A DNA stretch of 64,000 bases from Tipula vernalis (GCA_958295665.1 OY282558.1:185854015-185918014), one strand, 5' to 3'. Counted from the stretch's first letter, positions 1 through 11,783 are shown. Numbers and translations: made by a program. Notes: generated from the letters alone by a model not told the origin.

Positions 1-167
1 AGAAGAATTTTATTTTAGTTTGTTTTTTTCTTAAAAAGTGTGATTTTTGTTTGTTTCACTTGAATAGAAACGACCATCATTATCAATAAATTTGAAGGGT
101 TAGCAGCTTAAACTTAACTTAAATTATTTTTTTTTAAAACGTTACCAATTTAACATAAAAAAAAAAT

Positions 168-1163
168 ATGGGTCGAGGAAAAAAACTTAGTAAGGAAGAA
201 ATAGCCCAAATTCAAGTACTACACAGCGAAATTTATTCTCTGCAAGCAATTGCAGATAAAATAGGAAGAAGTAAGACTGTAATTTTCAATTTTACAAAAA
301 ATCCAAATAAATATGGCTCAAACAACAAAGGCCGAATTGTTGAGGCCACATCTGCAGCCGACAAGCGGGCTATACTAAGGACAGCATCCAATTGCGCACT
401 ATCTTGTGCAAAAATTAAAGCAAAAGTTGGTGTGGAGGCGAGCCGAATAACAGTATGGAGAGTGATTAAAAAATTAGATCACCTTATTCGATGAAAGCTT
501 CAAAAGAAACCACCTCTAAATCAGGAGAGGAAACAGAAAAAATTGGATTTCTCGAGGCAACATATGACATGGGCTGAAAAATGGAAACGTGTCGTTTTTT
601 CTGATGAGAAGAAATTTAACCTCGATGGCCCCGATGGGTTTAATTATTATTTTCACAACCCTCGAAAAGAGGAAAAGTTCTTAACAAAACACCATAGCCG
701 GGAAGGAGGCGTTATGGTGTGTTGGGCGGTATCATTTTATGGTCCGGGAGATTTGTCATTTCCAACCGGAAAAATGACCGCAGTAACTTACAAGGGCATC
801 CTTGAAGATGCATTTCCTAGATTCAATGATACTTTTGGGCCATTGCCATGGATATATCAGCAAGATAATGCCCCTATCCATACGGCTAATATAATTAAAA
901 CATGGATATCGCAGCAAAACGTAAAACTTTTAACATGGCCACCGTATTCTCCCGATCTTAATATCATGGAAAACGTGTGGGGTTGGCTGTCTCGGAAAGT
1001 TTACGAAGGTGGTCGACAATTCGATAACAAAGAAAGCCTTATTAAGGCGATAAATGAAGCCTGGAAGGAGATTTCTTTAGATTATTTAAAATCTTTGTAT
1101 GACTCCATCTCCAGCAGGTTGTATGAAGTAATTTTTAATAAGGGAAGTAGTACGCATTACTAA
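168..1163 (+). pseudogene. Tc3-like transposase with one in-frame stop
   Basis: The first part (168-494) is an N-terminal helix-turn-helix DNA-binding region resembling Tc3 transposase (LSKEEIAQIQ, then IGRSKTVIFNF and a second HTH ending VWRVIKKL). A TGA at 492-494 interrupts it. The same frame then continues through LQKKPPLNQ to the catalytic domain and ends with TAA at 1161. The DDE residues are visible: FSDEKKFNLDG, QQDNAPIHTA and SPDLNIMENVWG, with 34 residues between the second Asp and the Glu (DD34E, the Tc1 pattern). Length and order are those of a complete transposase. The only visible defect is the stop, compatible with a CGA-to-TGA change in an Arg codon. The enzyme would cut and paste the element at TA sites in the nucleus. 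Confidence 0.85.
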
Positions 1164-1253
1164 AACCATGTAAATTAAATTAATTTTTAATAATAAATCG
1201 AACTCAATTGTATTTGTAGTCAACAAAATAACTTTTTATTAAGATTAGTTAAT

Positions 1254-1274
1254 CGTTCTTATTCAAGTGTGAAC
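1254..1274 (+). repeat. Inner copy of the Tc3-like terminal motif
   Basis: CGTTCTTATTCAAGTGTGAA closely matches the outer right terminus at 1426-1445 in the same orientation, about 170 bp inside it. It is probably a second transposase-binding site, as known for Tc3. Confidence 0.55.
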
Positions 1275-1551
1275 ATTCAAATTTACCATAAACAAGAAAG
1301 CAAAATTAATCATGAAAAAATAAATTTGTTTTTCCTTTAATATTTACTGCTTAATCAGAACTTATAATCCTGTAAAAGATAATCTTTAAAAAGTTGGATC
1401 GATTTCGAAATATTCCAAAAAAAATGTCGTTCCTATTCAAGTGAACTGCAGTGTATATGAAATTTTTAGAGCTACGAGGCTATTGGGACGTATTATTGGG
1501 ACATCCTTTACATAAAAATAAACAATTTTGTTTTTCTCAGTTTTTCATTTC

Positions 1552-2100
1552 ATGGCTGGTCTCCACTTTCGTATTTTTCTCTTGACAAAAAAAAAAATCT
1601 AGTTCATTTTTTTCCTCATGACAATTTTTAGTACATTTTCCAAAATACATACACAAAAATGGATTTGAGCATGCGCATTGAAATTTTGTCAAGAGAGGAA
1701 AAGATCAGAATATTCAATATTTTTGTCGTGACGTTGTGCCATTTGAGCATAAATTGTATTTTATGCTCAATTTAATGTCATTTCATGTTGAATATTTTGA
1801 CAAATAAAATGAAATTTTCATTCTTTTTCACAAAATTTTGTCCTTTTAATGAATTTTAGGTCAAAATATAATAAAATTTGTGTTATTAAAATAAGACATA
1901 AATAATAAATTGTGGAATAAAAAAGTAATATGCGAAAAAATTGTATTATTCGAAAAACGAACCAAATTCAAATTTTTTTCTTATTCTCAAAGAGAGAAAT
2001 TAGTTATATTCTTTATGTTAGTAGTTGTACAAAAAATGTCACGAGCCGTTTGTCATTTATTTTTTGTCAAAAGAAAAATATACAAGTGGAGACCAGCCAT
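1552..2100. mobile_element. MITE/foldback element with about 40-bp terminal inverted repeats
   Basis: The left arm 1552-1591 begins ATGGCTGGTCTCCACTT. The right arm 2061-2100 is its reverse complement with about 4 mismatches in 40. The element is about 549 bp, AT-rich and without a credible coding region. A small internal hairpin lies at about 1752-1780 (TTGAGCATAAA and its complement). The block at 1660-1710 (GAGCATGCGCATTGAAATTT, then AAGAGAGGAAAAGATC) recurs diverged at about 6690-6730, so this is a dispersed family. I saw no clear target duplication, so the superfamily is unknown. Confidence 0.7.
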
Positions 2101-2410
2101 CATGGTTGCCTATTTACTAACGCCTGCTCATTTTCTTATCTCAAAAAAACTGCTGTAAATGAAGGCAACTGAATTATCCGTATAGTATAAAATGATCTAG
2201 ATCAATTCCTTATCGAGATCAGATTTCTGTGTCGTAAAAATAGAACATGAGAAGAAGTATAGCTATATAAAGATATAAAAAAATGCTGACGTGAAGTTTC
2301 AAACAAAAAACGATTAAAGATTAGATTCCAATTAAAACGTAAAGGAATTAGTACTTTCATGTAAAGTTCCTAAGTATTTTTTCTTGTTCCACTAACAACC
2401 TTGGGCTAAC

Positions 2411-3075
2411 GCACGTGCTAAATTCATTATTGAACATAAGCCACTATTAGCTAACTCAGACCTTCGTCGATGGAAAGATGTGACCAGTAGCAAATTAACA
2501 TAAATGCTTGCCTTATGTCTACTAAGGCCTTTAAATAGAAAAGCAAGCCTAAAGCAATATGGGACCAAAACTGGACTTTATGTTCCAAATGCATTCGGCG
2601 AGGCAACGAGTCGAATAAGGTTTGAAAACATACTTGTGTGTGTTTTTAAGATGAGCAACACGACGTTAAAACTAATAGATTCTACAAAATACCAAATGTC
2701 ACAAATCACGTTCTGACTAACATAAAAAATTATATGTATATAGCCTACCTCAAAACCTTTCATTAAATGAAGCTCTCCTATAAAAGCAAATTAAAGCGAA
2801 ACCGCAAGAACGTTATGGTATTAAAATGGAAAGACAAGCGAGACGTTAGAATCTAGAGGAAAAAATTGTAACCTCGTACTTAGGGCAGATTTCAGCCCGA
2901 CAAAGGAGCCCAAGACGGGCAGGAACTTCAACTTCAAATACGGCACATTTCCCAAACATGGCCAACAGCCAAAGGAGGTTCTGCATGCGTTGCAAAACTG
3001 GTAAAAGGGGTTCGGGTAAATATGTGTGTCACATGCAAAGATGCTGAAGGCCAGTTGATCTGATATGATCAATAA
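2411..3075 (+). pseudogene. piggyBac-like transposase fossil (PGBD family)
   Basis: Three blocks match piggyBac-family transposases in order. (1) Frame 2 at 2411-2716, with a TAA at 2501-2503, gives KFIIEHKPLLANSDLRRWKD, then TSSKLT, LNRKASLKQYG and EATSRIRFENILV. This is the family's W-x-D-V-T ... YW ... mSRnRFe-IL region. (2) At 2806-2853, frame 1 gives NVMVLKWKDKRDV, the conserved KWKDKRDV block. (3) At about 2955-3045, frames give RRFCMRCKTGKR and then MCVTCKDAEG, a C-terminal Cys-rich finger. The stretch between blocks 1 and 2, which normally carries the catalytic aspartates, is almost entirely missing. I saw no TTAA-flanked termini. The family assignment is from remembered motifs. Confidence 0.65.
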
Positions 3076-3723
3076 AAATTTTGAATTTTTTTTGTTTATT
3101 AAATTGAAACAATATTACGCTTATGTATAATTTATGCCTAAGTAATAATTAGCTCTTTAGAAATATAAACCAAATTATACTGAATTTTGCATTTTCTTGA
3201 CATTCTTAACAGAATAATATTTCATAGTTAAACGCATCCATTCAGAGTATGTTAGTTAAAATAAATTGCAAATTGCTTTCCAACTAGAAGGGCATATATT
3301 TCAGATATGGTTGCCGCACCTAATTTGGCATGGTTTTCAATTTCGGTCCAAGCAAATTAACACACTACAAATATGCTTTCAAAAAAAAAAATCGCTGCAC
3401 AAAAATAAATTGCGACAACTGTAATTAATGTATATTTTATTGTTTTCACACATTATAGCTTACCACATTTTTCTGTCAAGCTCAAAGACAAAACAAAAAC
3501 AAAACATTTTAGTTCTAGAATGCAACAACTTAAACCAAACATATGTATATGAAAGTTATGTTCCCCTTCACTTAAGAGAAAGAGCAATTCTAATTTAAAT
3601 AAATTTTATAATTAAGTGTGGGATTTTATAAATCAATGGCACAATATATGAATTTATAAATTTTTTTTTGGTGATTTCTTTATTTCCATTTTAGAGGTTA
3701 CCCGGCGTATTAATATTGTATTA

Positions 3724-3762
<39 letters not shown>

Positions 3763-5422
3763 TGTGTGCGTGTATGTTTGCCAATCATATTTTAAATAAC
3801 AAAATCTAATCCAGTGACAAATCAGAGTTCAAAATTCTGAATTTTGCATTAACATTAATAACAAACAAATGAGTGTACGTAAAAATATTTGTACAATACA
3901 ATTTTGTTGTTTTAGTTTTAGGGCACACTGTTTAGTCGAGTGTTGGACACTGATTAAAAATAGGAAACTTATCATAGATCAATATTTTAGTTTTTGTAAA
4001 ACAAAACCTATTACCAAAATAAAGTCTACAGATGAAACTATGACTAAACAAGAGTTTGTATTGTCAATACTCATATTCATAAAAATATTATTTCAAGTCA
4101 AATTGTGTGATAACCTCATATCAACAAAAGTACGAGTACACATCTTAGAAGAGGCAATACGAAATGTTTTTAAAAAAAAAAAAAAAAAAAAAAACGAAAA
4201 ATAGTTTGATTCTGTGTCAAATCTATGCCATCGATTAAATAACGTTTAATGTACTGGAAATTTCACATTATATGCACAGGTTAGTGAAAACTATATTTAG
4301 TCGTTTCAATGCCGTTTTGTCCCTTTTTTCACATGGGTAGACAATACACTTCATGTTTTACAGCAATAAAAGTTCATCTAAAAAAAAACAAATAACATTT
4401 GCCTATCAAACACTTTACATACCTACGACCAAAATCCAAATCGAGGTGAGTCACAAATGTAAAATAAAAAAGTAAAAAAATGTTTCAAGGTAATTTTTGA
4501 GGGAATACAAATAACGTAATAATAAAAATAAGATTTGGAAATTTCTAATTCGAAATCTTTCTTATACGTTATGTGATTATAGTTATAAATAAAACAAAGC
4601 AAAAAAATTTGTAACGACCACTGGCATTTGTTTTGTTAAATTTTAGGAAGTATATTTGTTGATAATCATATTACGTGACTATCACTATAATTCAGTAGTA
4701 AGTATATCACGTTAGACTTGTTTTATTCATTGTGCACGAGAAGCGCTCAAATTTTAGCACTGTATTAGGGTGCCAATAACCACTTTTAATGAAATTTCTT
4801 TCCGCGGATCAGTAGAAGATTTGATTTTTATTTATTTTTATTGAACACAAAAAAAAATGTTTGTTGTGTCTAAATTATAAGGAATTTAAGATTTCTTAAA
4901 ATAACCATTCGATCGATGTGGTTGCGTATATAAATCGGCTGTGCGTTATTAAGTTTGCGAATTCATAACCTCCAAAATATATAATCAACATAACTAATCT
5001 ATCTATTGTATTGCTATTAGAGAGATTCCAAAAATAAAATTAAAAAAAAAACTATAAGAGAAAACACGGGAAATTAATAATTTTAGAATTAAGATGAATT
5101 GTAATAAAACCAAAAAAAAATTTATATGTTTAAATCTGAATGGTTTAACAGTGGAATAAATAACGCAACAGTAATAAATGTAAACTTACTTTGGTGTTGG
5201 ATATTTATCCGAATATCTTCGACTTTTTTTCCTACGAAAAATCCTTCGATGTGCTGCTTTCATTTTCATCTCAATTTTGTTAGATTATTATTTATATCTT
5301 ACAAAATATATTAAAATCACACTTTATACAATTCCAACAGTAACTGATTGATAAAACCACAAAACAAAAAAAAAACAATTTACAAAAATTAATAAATTAC
5401 ACACTTTGGAAATTTAATTGTT

Positions 5423-5456
<34 letters not shown>

Positions 5457-6589
5457 GACAAACTGATATTTTCCTCATAATTATTCACGCGTTTTCCGAT
5501 AATTTCAAACGGTTTTCACTAAAATATTAAATATATATTTTTTTTTTTTTATTAGAAAAGAAAAACTTTTGTCGTATAACAAAACAAAAAAAGAACTGTG
5601 TGGGTGGGTTAAAAAAAAATAAAAAAAATATTTAAGATATAAACACGCGAGTATAAATATAAAGAAAAACTACTTTGCGTCTAAATACAAATAAAAGAAA
5701 ATATTTATGTTAAAATAAAAAAACCAGCCTCTGAACGAAACAACCGTTCTACAGAGAATGAATGGTGACGACTATTGGGTCTATTATAAAAAAAAAAAAA
5801 AATTGAAAAAGTAAAAATGCAAAACATAAATAAAAATGTAAAAGCAAATAAAAAAATAATGCGAACTAAGCAGTAAAATAACAAACATATAAAACTACAA
5901 TACAAAATAATTAACTATACAAAACTATGTACCAATAATTCCACTCCACTCGCAGCTAAAGTGAAAATTATACTGATACTGAAATGCATTCAACAATTGA
6001 ATTAAAAACTTAAAAAAAAAAACCAAAAAAAATATTGAATCAATCATTAAGTTTACAATAAGTCGCGCATTTTTTATTTTTATTTTTTTTTTGTAATATA
6101 CAAAGCATGTTTTATTAACAGACATATACGTACATACTAAATTAGGATGTTCAATGTATTCTAATGAAAAAATAAGGCTTTATCTATGTGCTTTTAAAGA
6201 GACTGCATTAATAAATATAATGGCGTAAATAATAAATTGAGACGAGATAAGGAAGTTATCTATATTTCGAAATTTACTCGTTATAATGAATCTTGAGTTT
6301 CTATATCAGTCATATTATTTTGCTTTAACGTTTTAATCGTTTAGCATAGATTTTGTATAGTATGCTTGTTAATCGTTAAATATAAATAATGAATTAGCAA
6401 GCCTGACCTTAACGGGGTCACCATTGGAATAACCAGCGTGGGTTATTACCTTATTTTTATGAGATGTAAGGGGGCAACGAATGCCACAATATTATAAAAT
6501 AACAATTTTCACAGCTCACTTGGTTTTAAAATTGTATATAGAAATATAGCAAAAACATTTGATTTATGTTGATTTACAATTGTTTTATA
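3076..6589. other. AT-rich gene-free stretch
   Basis: Homopolymer A/T runs dominate (for example poly-T at 5425-5452 and poly-A near 4173-4194). Short open frames here are low-complexity and lack recognisable domains. Apart from the TG repeat at 3726-3776, I see no structure that I can name. Confidence 0.6.
3726..3776. repeat. (TG)n microsatellite
   Basis: About 35 bases of pure GT/TG repeat followed by an interrupted tail (TCTGTGTGCGTGTATG). Confidence 0.95.
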
Positions 6590-6760
6590 GGTCACCAGTT
6601 TTTTCCATTGAAATATTTCTCTCTTGATGTAGGAAAGAAAAAAATGGACTATGGCATCGCATTTTTTAATACATTGGGGCAAATTAAGTTGAGCATGCGT
6701 ATTGAAATTTTGGCAAAAGAGGAAAAGATCGGATCATGTGTGTTATTCAATCTTTTATAT
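6590..6760. repeat. Diverged second copy of the 1552-2100 repeat family
   Basis: The segment carries GAGCATGCGTATTGAAATTT followed by GGCAAAAGAGGAAAAGATC, matching 1665-1708. A weaker match to the left arm lies at about 6595-6635 (TTTCTCTCTTGAT). The copy's continuation is displaced, because a LINE inserted at 7160 and other sequence intervenes. Confidence 0.5.
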
Positions 6761-6800
6761 TGATATATTATCAATTTTTTATATTGATTATTTTGTCAAA

Positions 6801-6989
6801 ATGGTTAACTGTAAAAAGTGTGCAAAGCAAATTATGTCATCTAAGCCATACGAATGTCAAATATGTTTACAGCACTACCATCCTAACTGTAACGAATTGT
6901 TAAAAGCCAAAGTCAATGACATTTGTAGTCATAGCACAGAGAACATATATACAGAGTACCCGAGTCATGTATGGTCCGATGTGTACTAA
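6801..6989 (+). CDS. Short zinc-finger-like ORF, probably a gene fragment
   Basis: A 62-residue frame starts at ATG 6801. It contains CKKC, 13 residues later CQIC, then HYHPNC: a Cys4-His-Cys arrangement like the first part of a PHD/RING-type finger, followed by LLKAKVNDICSH. Similar fingers occur at the start of some LINE ORF1 proteins and in host chromatin proteins. The ORF stops at 6987 without a full domain. It lies beside a copy of the 1552-2100 repeat and just upstream of a LINE insertion. Function is unknown; the spacing suggests a remnant of something longer. Confidence 0.4.
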   Translation: MVNCKKCAKQIMSSKPYECQICLQHYHPNCNELLKAKVNDICSHSTENIYTEYPSHVWSDVY

Positions 6990-7147
6990 CCAAATATCAA
7001 AAAAAATATAGGGGAAATTAATGTACATCCAACGGTGCCAACCATACATATTTGTTATTTTTATTTTCAAATGTTTTCTGGCAGGATTTTAGTGGTATTT
7101 CAAGATTTTCACTTTCTATTTTTCGAGGAACTTTAAAATTTTTAATC

Positions 7148-7159
7148 ATTTCGTGCGAT
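7148..7159. repeat. Left 12-bp target site duplication of the jockey-type LINE
   Basis: ATTTCGTGCGAT here is repeated exactly at 11772-11783, just after the poly(A)-like tail of the LINE. Confidence 0.85.
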
Positions 7160-7355
7160 GTTGGGTGTTGGGTGCGTCTCAATAGGGTAGGGGTTGACCG
7201 TCTATAGCCATGTATCTCGTGGTCTATATTCCAACGCTGCAACTATGTAGAAACCACCAAATGTGTCTAGTATACCTCCACGTGGTAACACCCGGGCAAC
7301 GATGTGAAGCATCGGCGAAATACTAGAGGCGAGTGCAGTACACTATAAATGAGCA

Positions 7356-8839
7356 ATGAGCGGAACAAATAAGGAAACTAATACCCCAGGTGGTACACCT
7401 TTTGCTCAGGTAAATCCACCCTCTTCGGAGGTCGGTCTCATGGATTCTGGGGGAGACCAGCCATTGCTATACTACAATTATTTTAACTAATCCCAAGACA
7501 TGTTGGTGAATAAACAAGCTCATTTGAGTGAAACAGAAAAGGATAATTCACATCCCTTCCAGAGGAGTAACAAAGTCGCGTATTCTCCGATAAGAGGCGG
7601 TAGTCCCTCCATTGGGGCCAGCAGCCACAACACTCGTTCTACAAACGATGAAAAGCTTCACAATGACTTGTGTAAAGCTAATAATGCATTAGTTGAAGCC
7701 AACAATATAAATAAGCAACGAGAGAATATTACAAGTGCATGGATGCAGGAGCATATGAAGACGTTTGAAAACGAAGTTAAAGCTCTTAAGCCAAAGGAGG
7801 ACATCGGTTCTACTCCTAACCAGAATACAACTCCACGAGAGTATCATACGGATGAAGAAGAACTAGCTCGAGAAACTGAGTGGATTAGAGTTAAAGGTGG
7901 GAGAAAAAAAAGGAGACGGAATAATACGCTCTACCCACCTCAATTAAAGGATAATGTTCCAAATATTATCCAGAAACAACCAAAAAAAATACCTCCACCA
8001 CCACCAATAGTAATAGATGAAGTCAAAGACTACGATGTACTCTATGAAAAAATAAAAACCATAACTGCTACTGATAAGTTTAATGCAAAGGTGATGAATG
8101 GAAACACCATCAAAATAAACTTAGAAGATGCTGAAACATACAGAAAATTGACAAAAATGTTAAATGAAGAAAAACGTGCTTGGCACACGTTTGAAGATAA
8201 ACAAACCAGACCAATTAGGGTCATGGCTAAAAACTTACGACTGATGACCTGAAAGCAAAAAGATTTAAGGCAACTGAAGCATCGATTAAGCTAAAACGGA
8301 GAGGCAAAGTACCTCTCAACATGTTTATGTTGACCTTCGATACTGATGAAGATATCGAAAAAATTTATCAAATTAAGTACATCTTGGGGTGCAAAGTGGT
8401 TATTCAGCCTCTAAGAAGGTCTAAGCTTATACCACAATGTAAACAATGTCACGCCTATGGACATACACAAAAATATTGCAACAGGGAACCTAGGTGTGTC
8501 AAATGTTTAGGTAAACATCATACCAAAGATTGTGTAAAAGCCCAAAATGTTCAACCTAAATGCGTTCACTGTGGGGAAAACCATCCGGCTAACTACAGAG
8601 GATGCAGCGTTGCTATTGAACTGCAAAATATCAAAAATAAGAACGTGATTGCTAAAAATCCAAGTTTATTCAGGAAACAAGCGGTTAAGATGAACCGACC
8701 CGAAGTAAATCGTAGAGTGTCGGGAACTACTCAAGGACAATTTGGTAAAATGACTTATGCTCAAGTAATGATGAGCAACGGAAATCCAAGAAAAACTGCT
8801 CAAAATGACGATATAAGTCAAACACTTAAATTAATTTAG
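7356..8839 (+). pseudogene. Jockey-type LINE ORF1 (gag-like nucleic-acid-binding protein)
   Basis: Starting at ATG 7356 (MSGTNKETNTPGG), the frame reaches a TAA at 7488, continues in the same frame from 7491 (open ATG at 7500) to 8252, and then shifts frame to 8321-8839. The central part (IPPPPPIVIDEVKDYD ... FNAKVMNGNTIKI ... YRKLTKML) is the conserved region before the PRE_C2HC-type domain of jockey ORF1. Three Cys-rich knuckles follow: CKQCHAYGHTQKYC, CVKCLGKHHTKDC and CVHCGENHPANYRGC. ORF1 proteins of this clade bind the element RNA and help carry it to the nucleus. The stop at 7488 and the frameshift near 8250 inactivate it. Confidence 0.85.
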
Positions 8840-8914
8840 GCAGACTAAATACATTTGATGAACGATTACAGAAACTAGAGTACAGCACTAAGGGAGCCAT
8901 CCCTAAACAGAAAA

Positions 8915-11570
8915 ATGCCCAAAGATTTTAGAATCTTATGTTGGAATGCCAATGGACTGATGCAACATCAACAAGAACTGCAAGTGGTCCAAATCGATGT
9001 ATGTCTCATCACGGAAACACACTTCACTAGACAATCAAACATTAAATTTAAAAATTATCAAATATATCACACTATTCACCCTGGAAACACTGCTAAAGGA
9101 GGTAGTGCTGTTATAATTAGAAATAGTATTCATCACTATGAGGAGTTAAAATATGAAACGGAAGAAATACAAGCAACTGCTGTTATTGTCAAATCCAAAA
9201 GTAGTTCTATTTGTATTGCTAGTATTTACTGCCCACCAAAGCACTCAATGAAAGAAAAAGATTATCTCGAGTTCCTCAGTAAATTAGGAAAACGATTTGT
9301 ACTTGGAGGAGACTTTAATGCAAAAAATGTCCACTGGGGATCCAGATTAACAACGACTAAGGGTAAAGAACTCCTAAAAGCTATCAGAAAATGGAGTTGT
9401 GAAGCCCTCTCAACTGGAAAACCAACCTACTGGCCAACTGATCCAAACAAAGTACCAGATCTGATGGATTTCTTTATAATAAAGAACATATCTGTAAATT
9501 ATGTACAAGTAGATGAAAGCCACGACATAAAATCTGATCAATCACCAATACTTCTAGCGTTAAGTGAAAAAATCATTCAGAAAGAAAAAAACCCTTTCCT
9601 AGTAAATAATCACACTAATTGGGTATGCTTTAGACTATCGCTAGAAGAAAAAATTAACTTAATGGTTCCATTAAAGACTGAAGAACAATTAGACAAAGAA
9701 GTTCACAAATTTGTAAACGATATACAGCAATCAGCTTGGGAAAATACTCCTGAAATTAAAACGAAAATCAAGGGAAACAATTACCCTATGGAAATTAAGG
9801 AACTCCTCGCAGAAAAAAGAAGAGCGAGAAGAGTATGGCAACAAACAAGGGCCCCCCAAGATAAAACTCATTTGAACAATCTCACTCAACACTTAAGAAG
9901 AGAGATCAAAGAATTGAATGGTGAATCAATCAGCAACTATTTAAGAAAATTAACTAATGATAACAGTACTGATTATTCTCTTTGGAAAGCAACCAAAAGA
10001 ATCAAAAGACCAATAATGCAGATTCCCCCAATAAAAATAGCAGGTGAGAAATGGGCTAGAAATAATGAAGATAAAGCTTGAGAATTTGCCGAACACCTCG
10101 AAAAAATATTCCAGCCACATGAAGACCAAACGTTGGAAGCCGAGATAATAACTGAACAAGCTGTGCAAGAAAGTAAAGAAATCCTACCGACAACACCAAA
10201 AGAAGTCATGCGCGAGATATAAGCTAATATGAATACGAAAAAAGCTCCTGGGTACGATCTTATTACTGCAGAAATCTTAAAAGAACTGCCAAGGAAAGCT
10301 CTGGTGAAACTCACCAATCTTATAAATGCAGCATTTAGAATCAAATGTGTACCAAGCTTATGGAAAATTGCAGAAGTAATTATGATCCCAAAACCTGGGA
10401 AACCACCACACATAACATCGTCTTATAGGCCAATTTCGCTATTGCCAGTCATGTCCAAACTCTTTGAGAAGCTTCTGGTAAAAAGATTAAATCCGATAAT
10501 CGAGAGTAAAAACTTGATCCCAAATCATCAGTTCGGTTTTCGCAACCAACACTCAACAATTGATCAAGTACACAGAATAACCATAGTATAATTGAGAAAG
10601 CATTAGAGGAGAAAAAAGTCTGTTCAACAATATTTCTAGACGTTGCACAAGCGTTTGATAGAGTGTGGCATGAAGGACTTAACCACAACTTAAGGAATCT
10701 TCTACAAATGCAATTTGCTAAGATACTGGAATCATACTTGAAAGATAGGTTCTTCAGGATTAAGTTAGATGATACATTTTCTGAATTGAAAGAAATCAAT
10801 GCAGGAGTTCCACAGGGCAGTGTATTAGGGCCGGTTTTATAACTACTATACACTTATGATCTTCCTACATTAGAAAACAACACGGTGGCAACTTTTGCAG
10901 ATGATACGGCGATCTTAGCTGTTGGAAAAAGCAACGAAGAATCAACACAGAAATTACAATCAGCTATAACTCAAATATATAAATGGACAAAAAGATGGAG
11001 AATAAAACTAAATGAAGCTAAATCAGTTCACATCAACTTTACAAACAGACGAATCGAACATATTCCGATTACCATAAATCGGGAAATAACACCGCATGCG
11101 AACACAGCTAAGTATCTCGGCATGACCCTGGATGCTAAACTACGATGGAAAGCACACGTCAAGAAGAAAATTGAAGAATTAAGACTTAAATACAGAAAAA
11201 TGTATTTGCTGATGGGAAGGAACTCTTCTTTATCAACATACAACAAGCTTCTACTTTATAAGCAAATATTGAAACCGATTTGGACCTATGGTATTCAGCT
11301 TTGGGGTTGTTCCAAACAGAGCAACGTAAATATCATCCAAAGATTTCAGAATATGGTTTAAGGAACATCGTTGATGCACCTTGGTATGTCAGGAACAAAG
11401 ACCTTCATAGGGACCTTAAAATGAACCTCATCTTAAATGAAATCCAGGAAAAAGCACGGAGACACGAAGAAAGGCTCCGCCAACATGTGAACATTGAGGC
11501 AACTCAGCTCATAAGCATCACGAATTTAGTTCGCAGACTTAAAAGAACCAAACCTTTTGAGCTGGTGTGA
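8915..11570 (+). pseudogene. Jockey-type LINE ORF2 (AP endonuclease plus reverse transcriptase)
   Basis: The endonuclease comes first: ILCWNANGL, then LITETHFT, IASIYCPP, LGGDFNAKN and a degenerate SDQSPIL. The reverse transcriptase begins about 10229 (KKAPGYDLITAEIL, YRPISLLPVMSKLFEKLL, QFGFRNQHST), shifts frame near 10585, and goes on with LDVAQAFDRVWH, GVPQGSVLGPVL and the catalytic FADD at about 10892-10905. Another shift near 11355 leads to the C-terminal part ending at 11570. In-frame stops occur at 10079 (TGA), near 10219 (TAA) and near 10840 (TAA). The protein would nick target DNA and copy the element RNA in place; here it cannot be made whole. Confidence 0.88.
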
Positions 11571-11771
11571 TTGTCAGTTTAAGCAGCATTATGCTGATCT
11601 AAAATCCACAACAAAGATGTGGTTTACTTCAATTTACCAAACATTATGGAACGCCAATGGGAAGAATCCATAGATTAATTTAAGTTAGTAAATTAAGTCA
11701 GAAACAAATTGCTCATTAGTCCAGGAGACTAGATTGTAATTACATAAAATAAATAAAAAAAAAAATAAAAA

Positions 11772-11783
11772 ATTTCGTGCGAT
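11772..11783. repeat. Right 12-bp target site duplication of the jockey-type LINE
   Basis: Exact match to 7148-7159, directly after the A-rich tail. Confidence 0.85.

Larger units (their letters stand above)
1..1453 (+). mobile_element. Tc3-like (Tc1/mariner) DNA transposon, left end outside window
   Basis: A DNA transposon whose coding region is at 168-1163. The right end (1426-1453) reads GTCGTTCCTATTCAAGTGAA and then ends in CAGTG before a TA. The reverse complement of its inner part recurs near the left edge at 55-74 (CACTTGAATAGAAACGAC), and a second same-orientation copy of the right-end motif lies at 1254-1274. Tc3-type elements carry two transposase-binding sites in each end. The 55-74 motif may therefore be the inner left site, with the true left end before base 1. 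Position 1453 as the right boundary is inferred from the TA that follows. Confidence 0.75.
7160..11771 (+). mobile_element. Jockey-type non-LTR retrotransposon, nearly full length
   Basis: A 4.6-kb LINE bounded by identical 12-bp duplications (7148-7159 and 11772-11783). It has a roughly 195-bp leader beginning GTTGGGTGTTGGGTG, ORF1 (gag-like, CCHC knuckles), ORF2 (AP endonuclease, reverse transcriptase) and an A-rich tail (about 11742-11771). The order and the three gag knuckles match the jockey clade of insect LINEs. Both ORFs carry several stops and frameshifts, so this copy is dead. The intact duplication argues for a fairly recent insertion. Confidence 0.9.

Noticed and set aside
3869..4204. 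A 111-codon frame ending in poly-Lys
   Set aside because: The tail is a poly-A run and no domain is recognisable.
4915..4965. Possible TATA box and core promoter (GTATATAAATCGG)
   Set aside because: TATA-like strings are expected by chance in such AT-rich DNA, and no gene follows.
7451..7466. GGAGACCAGCCAT, also present in the 2061-2100 inverted arm
   Set aside because: It lies inside the jockey LINE ORF1 region with no further similarity around it, so it is most likely chance.
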